Shown here piece by piece: positions 7,131 to 12,302 of a DNA stretch of 12,302 nucleotides; the stretch's first letter is position 1; each line of letters begins with the position of its first letter. The stretch covers positions 1 through 12,302 of the forward strand of contig UQPB01000067.1 in NCBI GenBank assembly GCA_900542835.1, read 5' to 3'. A program made the translations under genes and the position numbers. Under the pieces are notes generated by a model that saw only the letters and a program-made list of their open reading frames with translations, ran no database searches and was not told the DNA's origin. Source of the DNA: an uncultured Pelosinus sp. (GTDB lineage Bacteria; Bacillota; Negativicutes; Sporomusales; Acetonemataceae).

Positions 7131-7340
7131 TTAAACGCTGCAGTCAATCCCGTCCTGTCTGAGTTCGCACCCTGTCTTACCCGCGACAGGGTTGCGCTTA
7201 ACGCCAGACGGCCGGCTGCCGCGCTGCTTTTTCGGGTTTGATTGCTGTTGCAGCAGACTGTCAAAATCTCCGACAGGCCTGGCCGCAATAATTTTACTGG
7301 CTGATCTGACTGCCTCAACACGGTCAATTTTGTAGTCCAT
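7131..7340 (-). CDS. Hypothetical protein (69 aa)
   Basis: A small soluble protein starting MDYKIDRVEAVRSASKIIAA, with a short acidic/hydrophobic central part (VGDFDSLLQQQ), a basic low-complexity middle and two cysteines near the C-terminus (GCELRQDGIDC). AAGGGGG lies about 8 bases before the ATG, a -10-like TATAAT sits just upstream, and an intrinsic terminator follows 10 bases after the stop, so expression as a small unit is well supported. I recognise no family. An overlapping 104-codon frame (7013-7327) runs through the terminator and is not preferred. Confidence 0.65.
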   Translation of the reverse strand: MDYKIDRVEAVRSASKIIAARPVGDFDSLLQQQSNPKKQRGSRPSGVKRNPVAGKTGCELRQDGIDCSV

Positions 7341-7349
7341 ATTTATCGC

Positions 7350-7394
7350 CCCCTTAATTATATTATCGGCAGCCGTGGCTGCAAGCTTAAGGGG
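7350..7394 (-). promoter_or_regulatory. Inverted repeat and likely promoter between the LysE and 69-aa genes
   Basis: An 8-bp inverted repeat (CCCCTTAA at 7350-7357, TTAAGGGG at 7387-7394) brackets an inner GCAGC/GCTGC hairpin. On the minus strand TTGCAG (7379-7384) and TATAAT (7357-7362) are 16 bases apart. The downstream repeat arm overlaps the ribosome site of the 69-aa gene. It may be both a promoter and an operator or structured leader. Confidence 0.45.
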
Positions 7395-8030
7395 TTATCG
7401 TTGTTCAGGCGCAAGCAGCCGGATTCCCAGGCCTATAAACAGAGCGCCTGCAGCCCGCTGGAAGCATTGCTGCCAGCGCTGCCGCGCCGCCAGCCGCCGG
7501 CCGATAAACCCAGACGCCTGCGCGTACAGAATAAGCGCCGCCAGTCCCAGCAAAAAGAAAATCATGCCGTACAGCAGCATTGATGCAGCGGCAGATTCAC
7601 TGCCGGAATCAATAAACTGCGGGAAAAAGCTGATAAAGAAAATAGCCGTTTTCGGATTCAGCGCCGAGACGAAAAAGCCTTTCAAAAACAGTCTTCGCGG
7701 CGGTTCCGCCATCACCGGCTCAGCCGCTGCCGGCAGCGATGTCTTGCCACTAAGACTTTGGATACCAATCAGCAGCATATATATCGCGCCGCAGACTTTA
7801 ATAATGCCGTACACCGCCGCCGACTGCTGCAGGATCACCGCCAGTCCCAACGCGGCAAACAATGCGTAGACCAGATCCCCCGAACTCGCGCCCAGCGCGG
7901 AAATCAAAGCGGCCTTTCTCCCCTGGGCAATGCCTCGGGTCATCACATACAGCGTGTTTGGTCCCGGTGTCAGCACCAGCGCCAATGACGCGGCCGCAAA
8001 CAGGCCCAGGTTCTGCCAATCAATACTCAT
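7395..8030 (-). CDS. LysE/RhtB family exporter
   Basis: A 211-residue polytopic membrane protein of the LysE/RhtB superfamily, which exports amino acids and related metabolites. The N-terminal motif LVLTPGPNTLYVMTRGIAQG and the following GASSGDLVYALFAALGLA are the family signature, and GFFVSALNPKTAIFFISFFPQF is the conserved central block. Five to six hydrophobic segments are visible and the length is typical. I chose ATG 8030 (MSIDWQNLG) with AAGGTGG just upstream; a longer start at 8084 would add residues not seen in the family. The substrate is unknown. A TATAAT at 8047-8052 could be its -10 element, but the leader would be very short. Confidence 0.92.
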   Translation of the reverse strand: MSIDWQNLGLFAAASLALVLTPGPNTLYVMTRGIAQGRKAALISALGASSGDLVYALFAALGLAVILQQSAAVYGIIKVCGAIYMLLIGIQSLSGKTSLPAAAEPVMAEPPRRLFLKGFFVSALNPKTAIFFISFFPQFIDSGSESAAASMLLYGMIFFLLGLAALILYAQASGFIGRRLAARQRWQQCFQRAAGALFIGLGIRLLAPEQR

Positions 8031-8132
8031 TATTCCACCTTCTTTCATTATAATTACGTTTACCGGGATATGCCGCTCTGCCACTCAGCATGACGTCCTG
8101 CGCGGCAGCGTGTATCTTTTCCACAGCGTTCA

Positions 8133-8141
8133 TGCTATATT
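8133..8141 (+). promoter_or_regulatory. Possible extended -10 promoter of the ClbS/DfsB gene
   Basis: TGCTATATT fits an extended -10 (TGn plus TATATT). No good -35 is visible. A start near 8148 would give a leader of about 30 nt with GAGGAAG ahead of the ATG. Confidence 0.35.
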
Positions 8142-8178
8142 GAATATACCTATTCCAACCAGAGAGAGGAAGTGCGGC

Positions 8179-8706
8179 ATGCAACAATACCCGGACAAGC
8201 AGGCACTGCTGTTTGAAATCGAAAAAACCTACCGGCTTTTTGACAAAGAATTTGACGCCGTGGCGGAAGAAAGCAAAGCACTTCGCATCGAGGAAGTTGA
8301 TAAAACGCCGCAGGAAATGCTTGCTTATCAGCTGGGCTGGCTCAGGCTGGTATTAAGCTGGGAGCAGGACGAGGCCGAGGGCCGACAAGTCATTACCCCC
8401 TCGCCGGACTATAAATGGAATCAGCTCGGCCGTCTCTACCAGCATTTCTACGACCAGTACAGCAATCGGCCGCTTCAGGAGCTGCGCAGCCTGCTGCGGG
8501 AAACTGTCGCCCAATGGCAGGAATGGATCAGCAAGCTGACCGAAGACGAACTGTTTCAGCCCAACAGGCGCAAATGGACGGTAACAAGTGCCAACTGGCC
8601 GCTTTGGAAATGGATCCATATCAATTCTGTCGCGCCGTTTAGAAACTTCCGCACCAAGATCCGGAAATGGAAAAAGCATGCTGGCCAGGCAAGTCCGCCG
8701 GCTTAG
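8179..8706 (+). CDS. ClbS/DfsB (DUF1706) family four-helix bundle protein
   Basis: A 175-residue cytoplasmic protein of the ClbS/DfsB family (DUF1706), distant relatives of DinB-like bundles. Typical blocks are ELxxE-like helix one (IEKTYRLFDKEFDAVAEE), TPQEMLAYQLGWLRLVLSWE, PDYKWNQLGRLYQHFYDQY, and the C-terminal NWPLWKWIHINSVAPFRNFR. ClbS itself protects its host from colibactin by hydrolysing the cyclopropane warhead; most chromosomal relatives like this one have no known substrate. ATG 8179 is preceded by GAGGAAG; the frame is open further upstream (to 7930) but that part is unrelated and overlaps the exporter. Its last 4 bp overlap the convergent gene. Confidence 0.88.
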   Translation: MQQYPDKQALLFEIEKTYRLFDKEFDAVAEESKALRIEEVDKTPQEMLAYQLGWLRLVLSWEQDEAEGRQVITPSPDYKWNQLGRLYQHFYDQYSNRPLQELRSLLRETVAQWQEWISKLTEDELFQPNRRKWTVTSANWPLWKWIHINSVAPFRNFRTKIRKWKKHAGQASPPA

Positions 8707-9197
8707 TGCCTGCGTTTACTAAGCCGGAACAGATACCCGCCGCTCCTGCCGGCAACCAGACCGGTGCATGCCCCTAAAGCAGGCAGCAGGACAATCGCAT
8801 AAGCGGTCGGGAGCGTGAACCCAGGGTCGGTCGCCTGCTTATAGCCGCTATAATAGTTGACGGCAAACAGTCCCAGCATCGTATACAGGCTGCTCCAGCT
8901 CCCGGGGATGCGAATACAGAAGCGGCCCTGTGCTTTCCCGGCAGGCAGTTTGCAGACCTGCCGCCAGCCAAACAGGGCGCCGCCGGTAAAGCCGGCCGCC
9001 CAGGCGACAAGCATGCCGCCCGCGCTGCTTAAGACTGTGTATAGAGACAACACGGCAAAAGCGGCGGCACCAGCAGCCATGCGCCGCACGTCAACAACGC
9101 GCGGTTTTGCAGCTCTAACTCCGGCAAACACTAAACAGGCCAGCAGCAAATACACCCAGACAGGGGTATAATGCAAAGCCTGCAATAATTTTTCCAT
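8703..9197 (-). CDS. Four-TM membrane protein (DUF6622-like)
   Basis: A 164-residue integral membrane protein starting MEKLLQALHYTPVWVYLLLA, with about four hydrophobic segments separated by basic loops (AKPRVVDVRR, RSGGYLFRLSKRRH). The N-terminal pattern of a short helix followed by H-T-P-x-W-V and the A-x-K-P-R loop resembles DUF6622, a family of unknown function; I hold that name loosely. GGAAGGGGG lies about 5 bases before ATG 9197, so the longer 190-codon reading is unlikely. The stop overlaps the stop of the convergent ClbS/DfsB gene by 4 bp. It may be co-transcribed with the small membrane gene upstream, as no clear promoter lies between. Confidence 0.75.
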   Translation of the reverse strand: MEKLLQALHYTPVWVYLLLACLVFAGVRAAKPRVVDVRRMAAGAAAFAVLSLYTVLSSAGGMLVAWAAGFTGGALFGWRQVCKLPAGKAQGRFCIRIPGSWSSLYTMLGLFAVNYYSGYKQATDPGFTLPTAYAIVLLPALGACTGLVAGRSGGYLFRLSKRRH

Positions 9198-9332
9198 CTT
9201 TCCCCCTTCCCGGCAGCCAGGCCTGCGAAGGCATCGCCGCCGGACAGCCAGCGGCCTTACAGCCTGGCCCGCCACTCACAGCCGGCAGCAAAGCGGGGTT
9301 ATCCCCCGTCAAGGCAGTCCGGCACTATTTTC

Positions 9333-9724
9333 TTAAGTGATAAAAAAGCTGGCGATAATGCCAAAAATATAGATAAATCCATAAACACCCAGCCAATGTT
9401 CCAGATTCCATCCAATCAAGGTGTGCTTCCCGCGGTAGGAATAACCGACTTATATTTTGTCCTGTCTTTAGGATACAGCCGCCTCGCTCTGGGGTCTTCC
9501 CGCCAGAGCCGCCTTTGCTTTTGGTTTAAATATATGCCGCTAAGATAAGACAACCCGCCGGCAATTAGGCATGCGATCAACAGCATGGCGGTTAAATGCG
9601 TTTGAAAATAGCGGCTGTCACCGCTAATAAAACCGGCAGCCGCCTGCGTTCCCACTATGCCTAAAAAGCCGTATATCAAGCCCAAAACACCGAGACCGCT
9701 GAAATAAATCATCCGCCACCCCAT
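9333..9724 (-). pseudogene. Small membrane protein gene, probably frameshifted
   Basis: The first frame (9724 to 9416, 102 codons) starts MGWRMIYFSGLGVLGLIYGF and has two TM segments (about 6-26 and 46-66), then a basic loop ending DRTKYKSVIPTAGSTP. From about 9450 a second frame stays open to a TAA at 9333 and reads YSYRGKHTLIGWNLEHWLGV followed by YGFIYIFGIIASFFIT, a third hydrophobic segment. Adding one base near the TCGG at about 9447 joins them into one 130-residue, three-TM protein. It could be a real mutation, a sequencing error or programmed frameshifting. No strong ribosome site precedes ATG 9724; ATG 9712 follows GGGGTGG. No family recognised. Confidence 0.5.
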
Positions 9725-9756
9725 TTTGCCGCAATTGCCGGCATGCTGATGCCGCT

Positions 9757-9765
9757 ATTATATCA
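9757..9765 (-). promoter_or_regulatory. Extended -10 promoter for the small membrane gene
   Basis: The minus strand reads TGATATAAT, a perfect -10 with a TGn extension. The best -35 (TTGGCG) is only 15 bases away, which is short. The start would fall near 9750, at a small perfect hairpin (GGCAT/ATGCC, 9740-9753), about 26 nt before ATG 9724. Confidence 0.5.
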
Positions 9766-9810
9766 TACATCAGCTAACGCCAACATGACAGGTTTCTGTA
9801 ATTATTCTCA

Positions 9811-9880
9811 CCCTTCCCACCGTCAGAGGCCGGAAGGGCGATGCGCCAGCCGGCATCACCCCCAGGAGCTGAATTACAGC
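9811..9880. other. Cluster of three hairpins in the spacer before the tRNA terminator
   Basis: Three inverted repeats lie almost back to back: CCCTTCC/GGAAGGG (9811-9817, 9832-9838), GATGC/GCATC (9840-9844, 9853-9857) and GCTG/CAGC (9868-9871, 9877-9880). The surrounding 9766-9961 holds no gene I can support. It may be a structured RNA, a decayed repetitive element, or chance pairing in GC-rich DNA. Confidence 0.3.
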
Positions 9881-9961
9881 GCCGGCAGTACGGACCCGTT
9901 GCGCCTCGAAGTAATCGCACACCAAAGGGAACCGGGCTATATAGAGCCGTTTCAGTCTCAA

Positions 9962-10014
9962 GCCAAGATAAAACGGCTATCGACCAATAAGGTCGATAGC
10001 CGTTTTATCTTGGC
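9962..10014 (-). terminator. Terminator of the tRNA-Ser operon (24-bp perfect stem)
   Basis: A perfect 24-bp inverted repeat (9962-9985 and 9991-10014) with a 5-base loop. The core AAAACGGCTATCGACC stem ends in CGTTTTATCTT on either strand, so it can terminate in both directions. The stem includes the last four bases of the mature tRNA-Ser(GCT), GCCA. Confidence 0.85.
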
Positions 10015-10101
10015 GGAGTGGCAGGGATTTGAACCCTGGCGGGCCTTGCGACCCCTAACGATTTAGCAAACCGTCCTCTTCAGCCGCTTGAGTACCACTC
10101 C
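10011..10101 (-). tRNA. tRNA-Ser(GCT)
   Basis: A class II tRNA with encoded CCA. The acceptor GGAGTGG pairs with CCACTCC and is followed by G-CCA. The anticodon arm is ACGGT-TTGCTAA-ATCGT with anticodon GCT, which reads AGC/AGU codons. A long variable arm and a T loop GTTCAAATC in the CAGGG/CCCTG stem complete it. It is the second gene of a two-tRNA unit, 38 bp after tRNA-Ser(TGA). Confidence 0.96.
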
Positions 10102-10139
10102 ATAATGTTGTCTGTCTAGTTACGCCAGCGCAATGAGAC

Positions 10140-10228
10140 TGGCGGAGGGGGTGGGATTCGAACCCACGGTCCCTTGCGGGATCACTGGTTTTCAAGACCA
10201 GCTCCATAAACCACTCGGACACCCCTCC
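10140..10228 (-). tRNA. tRNA-Ser(TGA)
   Basis: A class II tRNA with encoded CCA. The acceptor GGAGGGG pairs with CCCCTCC, discriminator G, then CCA. The anticodon arm is CTGGT-CTTGAAA-ACCAG with anticodon TGA, which reads UCN codons, chiefly UCA. The variable arm is long (GATCCCGCAAGGGACC) and the T arm is GTGGG-TTCGAAT-CCCAC. A consensus promoter lies just upstream. Confidence 0.96.
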
Positions 10229-10246
10229 GTGTCCGACACAGTAACC

Positions 10247-10275
10247 ATTATAACAAACTGCTCACAGGGTGTCAA
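10247..10275 (-). promoter_or_regulatory. Consensus sigma-A promoter of the tRNA-Ser operon
   Basis: TTGACA (10270-10275) and TATAAT (10247-10252) are separated by exactly 17 bases on the minus strand: a perfect match, as expected for a strongly expressed tRNA unit. Start near 10240. Confidence 0.93.
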
Positions 10276-10308
10276 TAAAGCCTAACAAAGATTTTACAAA
10301 CGCCTCTA

Positions 10309-10337
10309 TTGACTATCCCACGGCCAGGAAGTATAGT
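10309..10337 (+). promoter_or_regulatory. Sigma-A promoter of the corA-like gene
   Basis: TTGACT (10309-10314), a 17-base spacer and TATAGT (10332-10337). It diverges from the tRNA promoter, with 33 bp between the two -35 boxes. The predicted start near 10344 leaves a leader of about 237 nt before the corA-like start codon. Confidence 0.8.
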
Positions 10338-10343
10338 GTAATT

Positions 10344-10580
10344 ATCGCTTGAACCAGAGAGTAAAATGCAAGGCAGGTGAGAAAAATGGATGTAGACCAC
10401 CCTAGTCCATCGCGAGGCCTATATTTGAGCAGTATTGAGGGGAGTATACCCATTTTTCCCGTCTGCCTGACACCGGCTGTATCATGCCAGTCAACCGGAC
10501 TCAGGTATAAATAATTGACAGGCTGCGTCATCGCGGCCCGGGAATCAGTGGTTTCCCCTCGCGAAAAGGGGGAGTAGCAC
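10344..10580 (+). promoter_or_regulatory. Long structured 5' leader of the corA-like gene (candidate riboregulator)
   Basis: Arms 10372-10389 and 10450-10467 form an 18-position helix with one A-C mismatch and two G-U pairs, enclosing a 60-nt inner region with its own small hairpin (TGGA/TCCA, 10387-10390 with the bases before 10411). Near the gene, 10552-10559 can pair with 10567-10574 and hide the ribosome site AGGGGGAG. A rival hairpin (10532-10535 with 10560-10563, 10540-10544 with 10553-10557) would free it. This sequesterer/antisequesterer layout is typical of cis-acting control of translation. I see no match to the M-box or the yybP-ykoY manganese motif beyond a GGGGAGTAG word in the ribosome site. 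Confidence 0.55.
10386..10514 (+). CDS. Possible leader peptide upstream of corA-like gene (42 codons)
   Basis: ATG 10386 follows AGGTGAG at about 4-5 bases. The peptide begins MDVDHPSPSRGLYLSSIEGS and contains five prolines, two of them within the first eight residues next to two aspartates. An acidic/proline-rich start recalls the magnesium-sensing leader peptides MgtL and CorL of enterobacteria, where such starts destabilise ribosomes at low magnesium. Codon use (ATA, CTA, CGA, AGG) is unlike the neighbouring genes, and the ribosome site lies inside the long stem, so this may be noncoding. Confidence 0.3.
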   Translation: MDVDHPSPSRGLYLSSIEGSIPIFPVCLTPAVSCQSTGLRYK

Positions 10581-11534
10581 ATGCTTTGCATGTATAAAAG
10601 TGACAACGAATCGTTGCGCGAGCTGACTGACATCGCCAACCATAAAGGAATTTGGTTTAACCTGATCAATCCATCCGCACAGGAATTATGCCTGGTCGGC
10701 GAAAAAACCGGTGTGCCGATGGATTTTCTGCGGGCAGCGCTTGATGAAGAGGAACGCTCACGCACCGAAATCGAGGACGATTGCCTGCTCGTCATTACCA
10801 ATATTCCAGTGATGCGCGGCCTGGATACCTATGACACCCTGCCGCTGGCCATTGTGCTGACACCGGATCATATTATCACCGTTTGCCTGGAGCCGAACCG
10901 GATACTGGGAGATTTTACGCCCGCAGCGGCCAGGCTGTTTAACACGGTAAAAAAGACCCGGTTTTTATTCCAGATCCTCTATAAATCGGCTTCTTATTAT
11001 TTGATGTATGTTAAGCAGATCAACCGCCGCACCGATGAAATTGAACGCCAGCTGCGGCGGTCGATGAAAAACCGGGAACTATTTCAACTGCTGGAACTGC
11101 AAAAAGGCTTTACGTTTTTTTCCGCATCGCTGCGCGCCAACGGCATCGTTCTGGAGCGGTTGCTGCGGATCCGCATGAATACACAGCTGCAGCATATTAT
11201 TAAAGTCTATGAGGAAGACGAAGACCTGCTGGAGGATGTCATCATTGAAAACAAGCAGGCGATAGAGATGGTCGAAATGTACAGCCATGTCCTGACCGGC
11301 ATGATGGATACGTTTGCATCCGTTATCAATAACAATCTGAATATGGTCATGAAATTCCTGGCCTCAATGACAATCCTGCTTTCGATTCCCACGATGATTG
11401 CCAGCTTTTTCGGCATGAACCTGGATGTTCCCCTGGGAATCGACCACCCCTTCGGTTTTTGGTATATTATTCTTTTTTCTTTCGCATTGGCTCTCATCGG
11501 CGCTTATGGGCTATGGAAAAAAGGCATGCTATGA
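10581..11534 (+). CDS. corA: CorA family divalent cation channel (magnesium transporter)
   Basis: A 317-residue CorA/2-TM-GxN family protein, which forms pentameric channels for magnesium (or cobalt/nickel) in the membrane. Residues 1-250 are the large cytoplasmic funnel with a long charged helix (about 135-250, IERQLRRSMKNRELFQLLEL and KVYEEDEDLLEDV). TM1 spans about 257-277 and ends in the selectivity motif GMN (278-280) in SFFGMNLDVPL; TM2 spans about 293-312 and the tail WKKGML is basic. The length is normal. GGGGGAG lies 6 bases before ATG 10581. It is transcribed alone, with its own promoter, long leader and terminator. The ion is inferred from the family. Confidence 0.93.
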   Translation: MLCMYKSDNESLRELTDIANHKGIWFNLINPSAQELCLVGEKTGVPMDFLRAALDEEERSRTEIEDDCLLVITNIPVMRGLDTYDTLPLAIVLTPDHIITVCLEPNRILGDFTPAAARLFNTVKKTRFLFQILYKSASYYLMYVKQINRRTDEIERQLRRSMKNRELFQLLELQKGFTFFSASLRANGIVLERLLRIRMNTQLQHIIKVYEEDEDLLEDVIIENKQAIEMVEMYSHVLTGMMDTFASVINNNLNMVMKFLASMTILLSIPTMIASFFGMNLDVPLGIDHPFGFWYIILFSFALALIGAYGLWKKGML

Positions 11535-11553
11535 TGACAAACCAAACAACAGC

Positions 11554-11592
11554 AAACCCTCCGCGCAGGCATAGCCAAAGCGGAGGGTTTTT
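11554..11592 (+). terminator. Intrinsic terminator after the corA-like gene
   Basis: AAACCCTCCGC (11554-11564) and GCGGAGGGTTT (11580-11590) form an 11-bp stem with a 15-base loop, followed by further T residues. It lies 20 bp after the stop. The A-run on the 5' arm would give some activity on the other strand for the convergent FMN-protein gene. Confidence 0.9.
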
Positions 11593-11702
11593 CATTTGCT
11601 ACAAGCTGACAGGCATCCGGGTGTCGTCAGCCGTCGATGGCCCCACAGCCGGTACGTGCTGCTTAAATGAACCAGAGTCAGATGCGAGCAATCAGGGCTT
11701 GC

Positions 11703-12107
11703 TTAGCGCCGCACCAGCGTCAGACGGCTGTCCGGCTGCAGTAAAATACCATCCACATCATTGGGCCGCTGGATCTGTCCATAACTGTCGCCGGCGGATG
11801 AAGTAAACATAACGGCATGAACCCGCAAGCGGTATGCGGCTTCGTTCAATTCATCAGTTGCCGCCGCCACCGGTTCGAGTTGCCCGCTCAGGCGCAGTAC
11901 GGAACCGTCGCTGTCCATGGAGCAGACAGAGGCTTGGTTATTAATCGCAATTTCGCCGCCGCGCCGGCTGGCCGGACAATACAGATAAACGGCGCCGGCA
12001 GCGTCAACTTTGGCCTGCATCGGCCGTATCTGCGGCGCAACGCCGCTCACAGTCGCAACAAAAACCGTTTTTTTCTCTAACAGGGAAACAGCTTCGCGCT
12101 CGTACAC
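11703..12107 (-). CDS. Pyridoxamine 5'-phosphate oxidase-like FMN-binding protein
   Basis: A 134-residue single-domain split-barrel flavin protein. The N-terminal part LLEKKTVFVATVSGVAPQIR and MQAKVDAAGAVYLYCPASRR show the FMN-binding barrel strands, followed by EIAINNQASVCSMDSDGSVLRLSGQLE, the usual pattern of small PNPOx-like proteins (general stress or nitroreductase-like relatives). No signal peptide. I chose GTG 12107 (MYEREAVSLL) because GGAGG sits 7 bases upstream; the longer 168-codon reading adds an unrelated basic N-terminus. The substrate is unknown. It converges on the corA-like terminator; the 110 bp between hold only a CTGAC/GTCAG hairpin near 11604. Confidence 0.85.
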   Translation of the reverse strand: MYEREAVSLLEKKTVFVATVSGVAPQIRPMQAKVDAAGAVYLYCPASRRGGEIAINNQASVCSMDSDGSVLRLSGQLEPVAAATDELNEAAYRLRVHAVMFTSSAGDSYGQIQRPNDVDGILLQPDSRLTLVRR

Positions 12108-12262
12108 AGCCACCCCTCCCCTACGGTTTGCATTTTCCGCCTTGCTGTATCCTATGCGGGAGCAAGCGAAAAAAGACCAACCGCGCCGGATTAGCCGCAG
12201 CCAGAGCAAACTGACAAAGCTATTGTAAAACTAGGCAGGGAACGATGCCACGGAGTACTACT

Positions 12263-12286
12263 ATGAAAGGTCAAGAGAAAGTTTAG
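12263..12286 (+). CDS. Possible 7-codon leader ORF at the window edge
   Basis: ATG 12263 is preceded by GGAG at 7 bases and encodes MKGQEKV before a TAG; GGGAGATAAGG follows at once, as if serving the next start codon beyond the window. Upstream, 12215-12260 has small stems (CTA/TAG; GGCA/TGCC at 12232-12252). It may be the leader of a plus-strand gene that is not in view. Evidence is thin. Confidence 0.2.
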   Translation: MKGQEKV

Positions 12287-12302
12287 GGAGATAAGGACGT
12301 TT

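Noticed and set aside
7013..7327. 104-codon minus-strand frame overlapping the 69-aa gene
   Set aside because: It runs through a perfect intrinsic terminator and lacks a ribosome site; the other frame has both a ribosome site and a matching stop.
9296..9316. GGGG/CCCC hairpin after the small membrane gene as terminator
   Set aside because: The stem is 5 bp and only a short CTTTG follows on the minus strand, so it does not meet the usual pattern.
9770..9961. 63-codon minus-strand frame in the spacer after the tRNA terminator
   Set aside because: No ribosome site, no known family and strong overlap with the hairpin cluster; a protein seems less likely than a structured or repeated element.
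9743..10066. 107-codon plus-strand frame ending in WQGFEPWRALRPLTI
   Set aside because: The end is the reverse complement of tRNA-Ser, a common false gene.
10370..10580. M-box or yybP-ykoY riboswitch before corA
   Set aside because: The conserved core sequences of these classes are absent; GGTGAG and GGGGAGTAG words alone are insufficient and the latter is the ribosome site.
11459..11806. 115-codon plus-strand frame across the corA end and terminator
   Set aside because: It is out of frame with corA, crosses the terminator and has no family signal.

Overview
The window looks like a chromosomal segment of an anaerobic, flagellate- or spore-former-type Negativicutes bacterium (Sporomusaceae-like). 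I infer this from the moderately GC-rich composition, the strong GGAGG-type ribosome sites, the pairing of a sigma-54 activator of the PrpR type with a TRAP transporter, a YesMN-type two-component pair, and Gram-positive-style intrinsic terminators. The assignment is inference; there is no rRNA or marker gene. No mobile element, CRISPR array or prophage is visible.

Left half (1-6186, all minus strand): a regulatory block faces a TRAP transporter operon. In transcription order it is: a 25-codon leader ORF, a YesM-like sensor kinase, a YesN-like AraC response regulator (ATGA overlap), a DUF2164 protein, a PrpR_N/PAS/AAA+/Fis sigma-54 activator, then paired dyads, an intrinsic terminator, a perfect -24/-12 sigma-54 promoter, dctP and the start of dctQ. 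The layout says that the activator drives its downstream TRAP operon through an enhancer overlapping its own stop codon, while the two-component pair, probably co-transcribed with the activator, adds a second sensory input.

Middle (6268-9765): short independent units. These are a zinc amidase coupled to a 54-aa single-TM protein (bounded by terminators), a LysE-family exporter followed by a 69-aa protein of unknown function, a divergent ClbS/DfsB (DUF1706) protein, a 4-TM membrane protein whose 3' end overlaps clbS-like by 4 bp, and a small membrane protein that appears frameshifted.

Right part (9811-12302): a hairpin-rich spacer, a two-gene serine tRNA operon (TGA then GCT) with a consensus promoter and a perfect 24-bp terminator stem, and a divergent corA-type magnesium channel gene. 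The corA-type gene has a consensus promoter, a 237-nt highly structured leader with a possible upstream ORF, and a strong terminator. A pyridoxamine-phosphate-oxidase-like FMN protein gene (minus strand) follows, then what looks like the 5' leader of a further plus-strand gene. The most interesting candidates are the corA leader, the enhancer/terminator/sigma-54 arrangement before dctP, and the frameshifted membrane gene.
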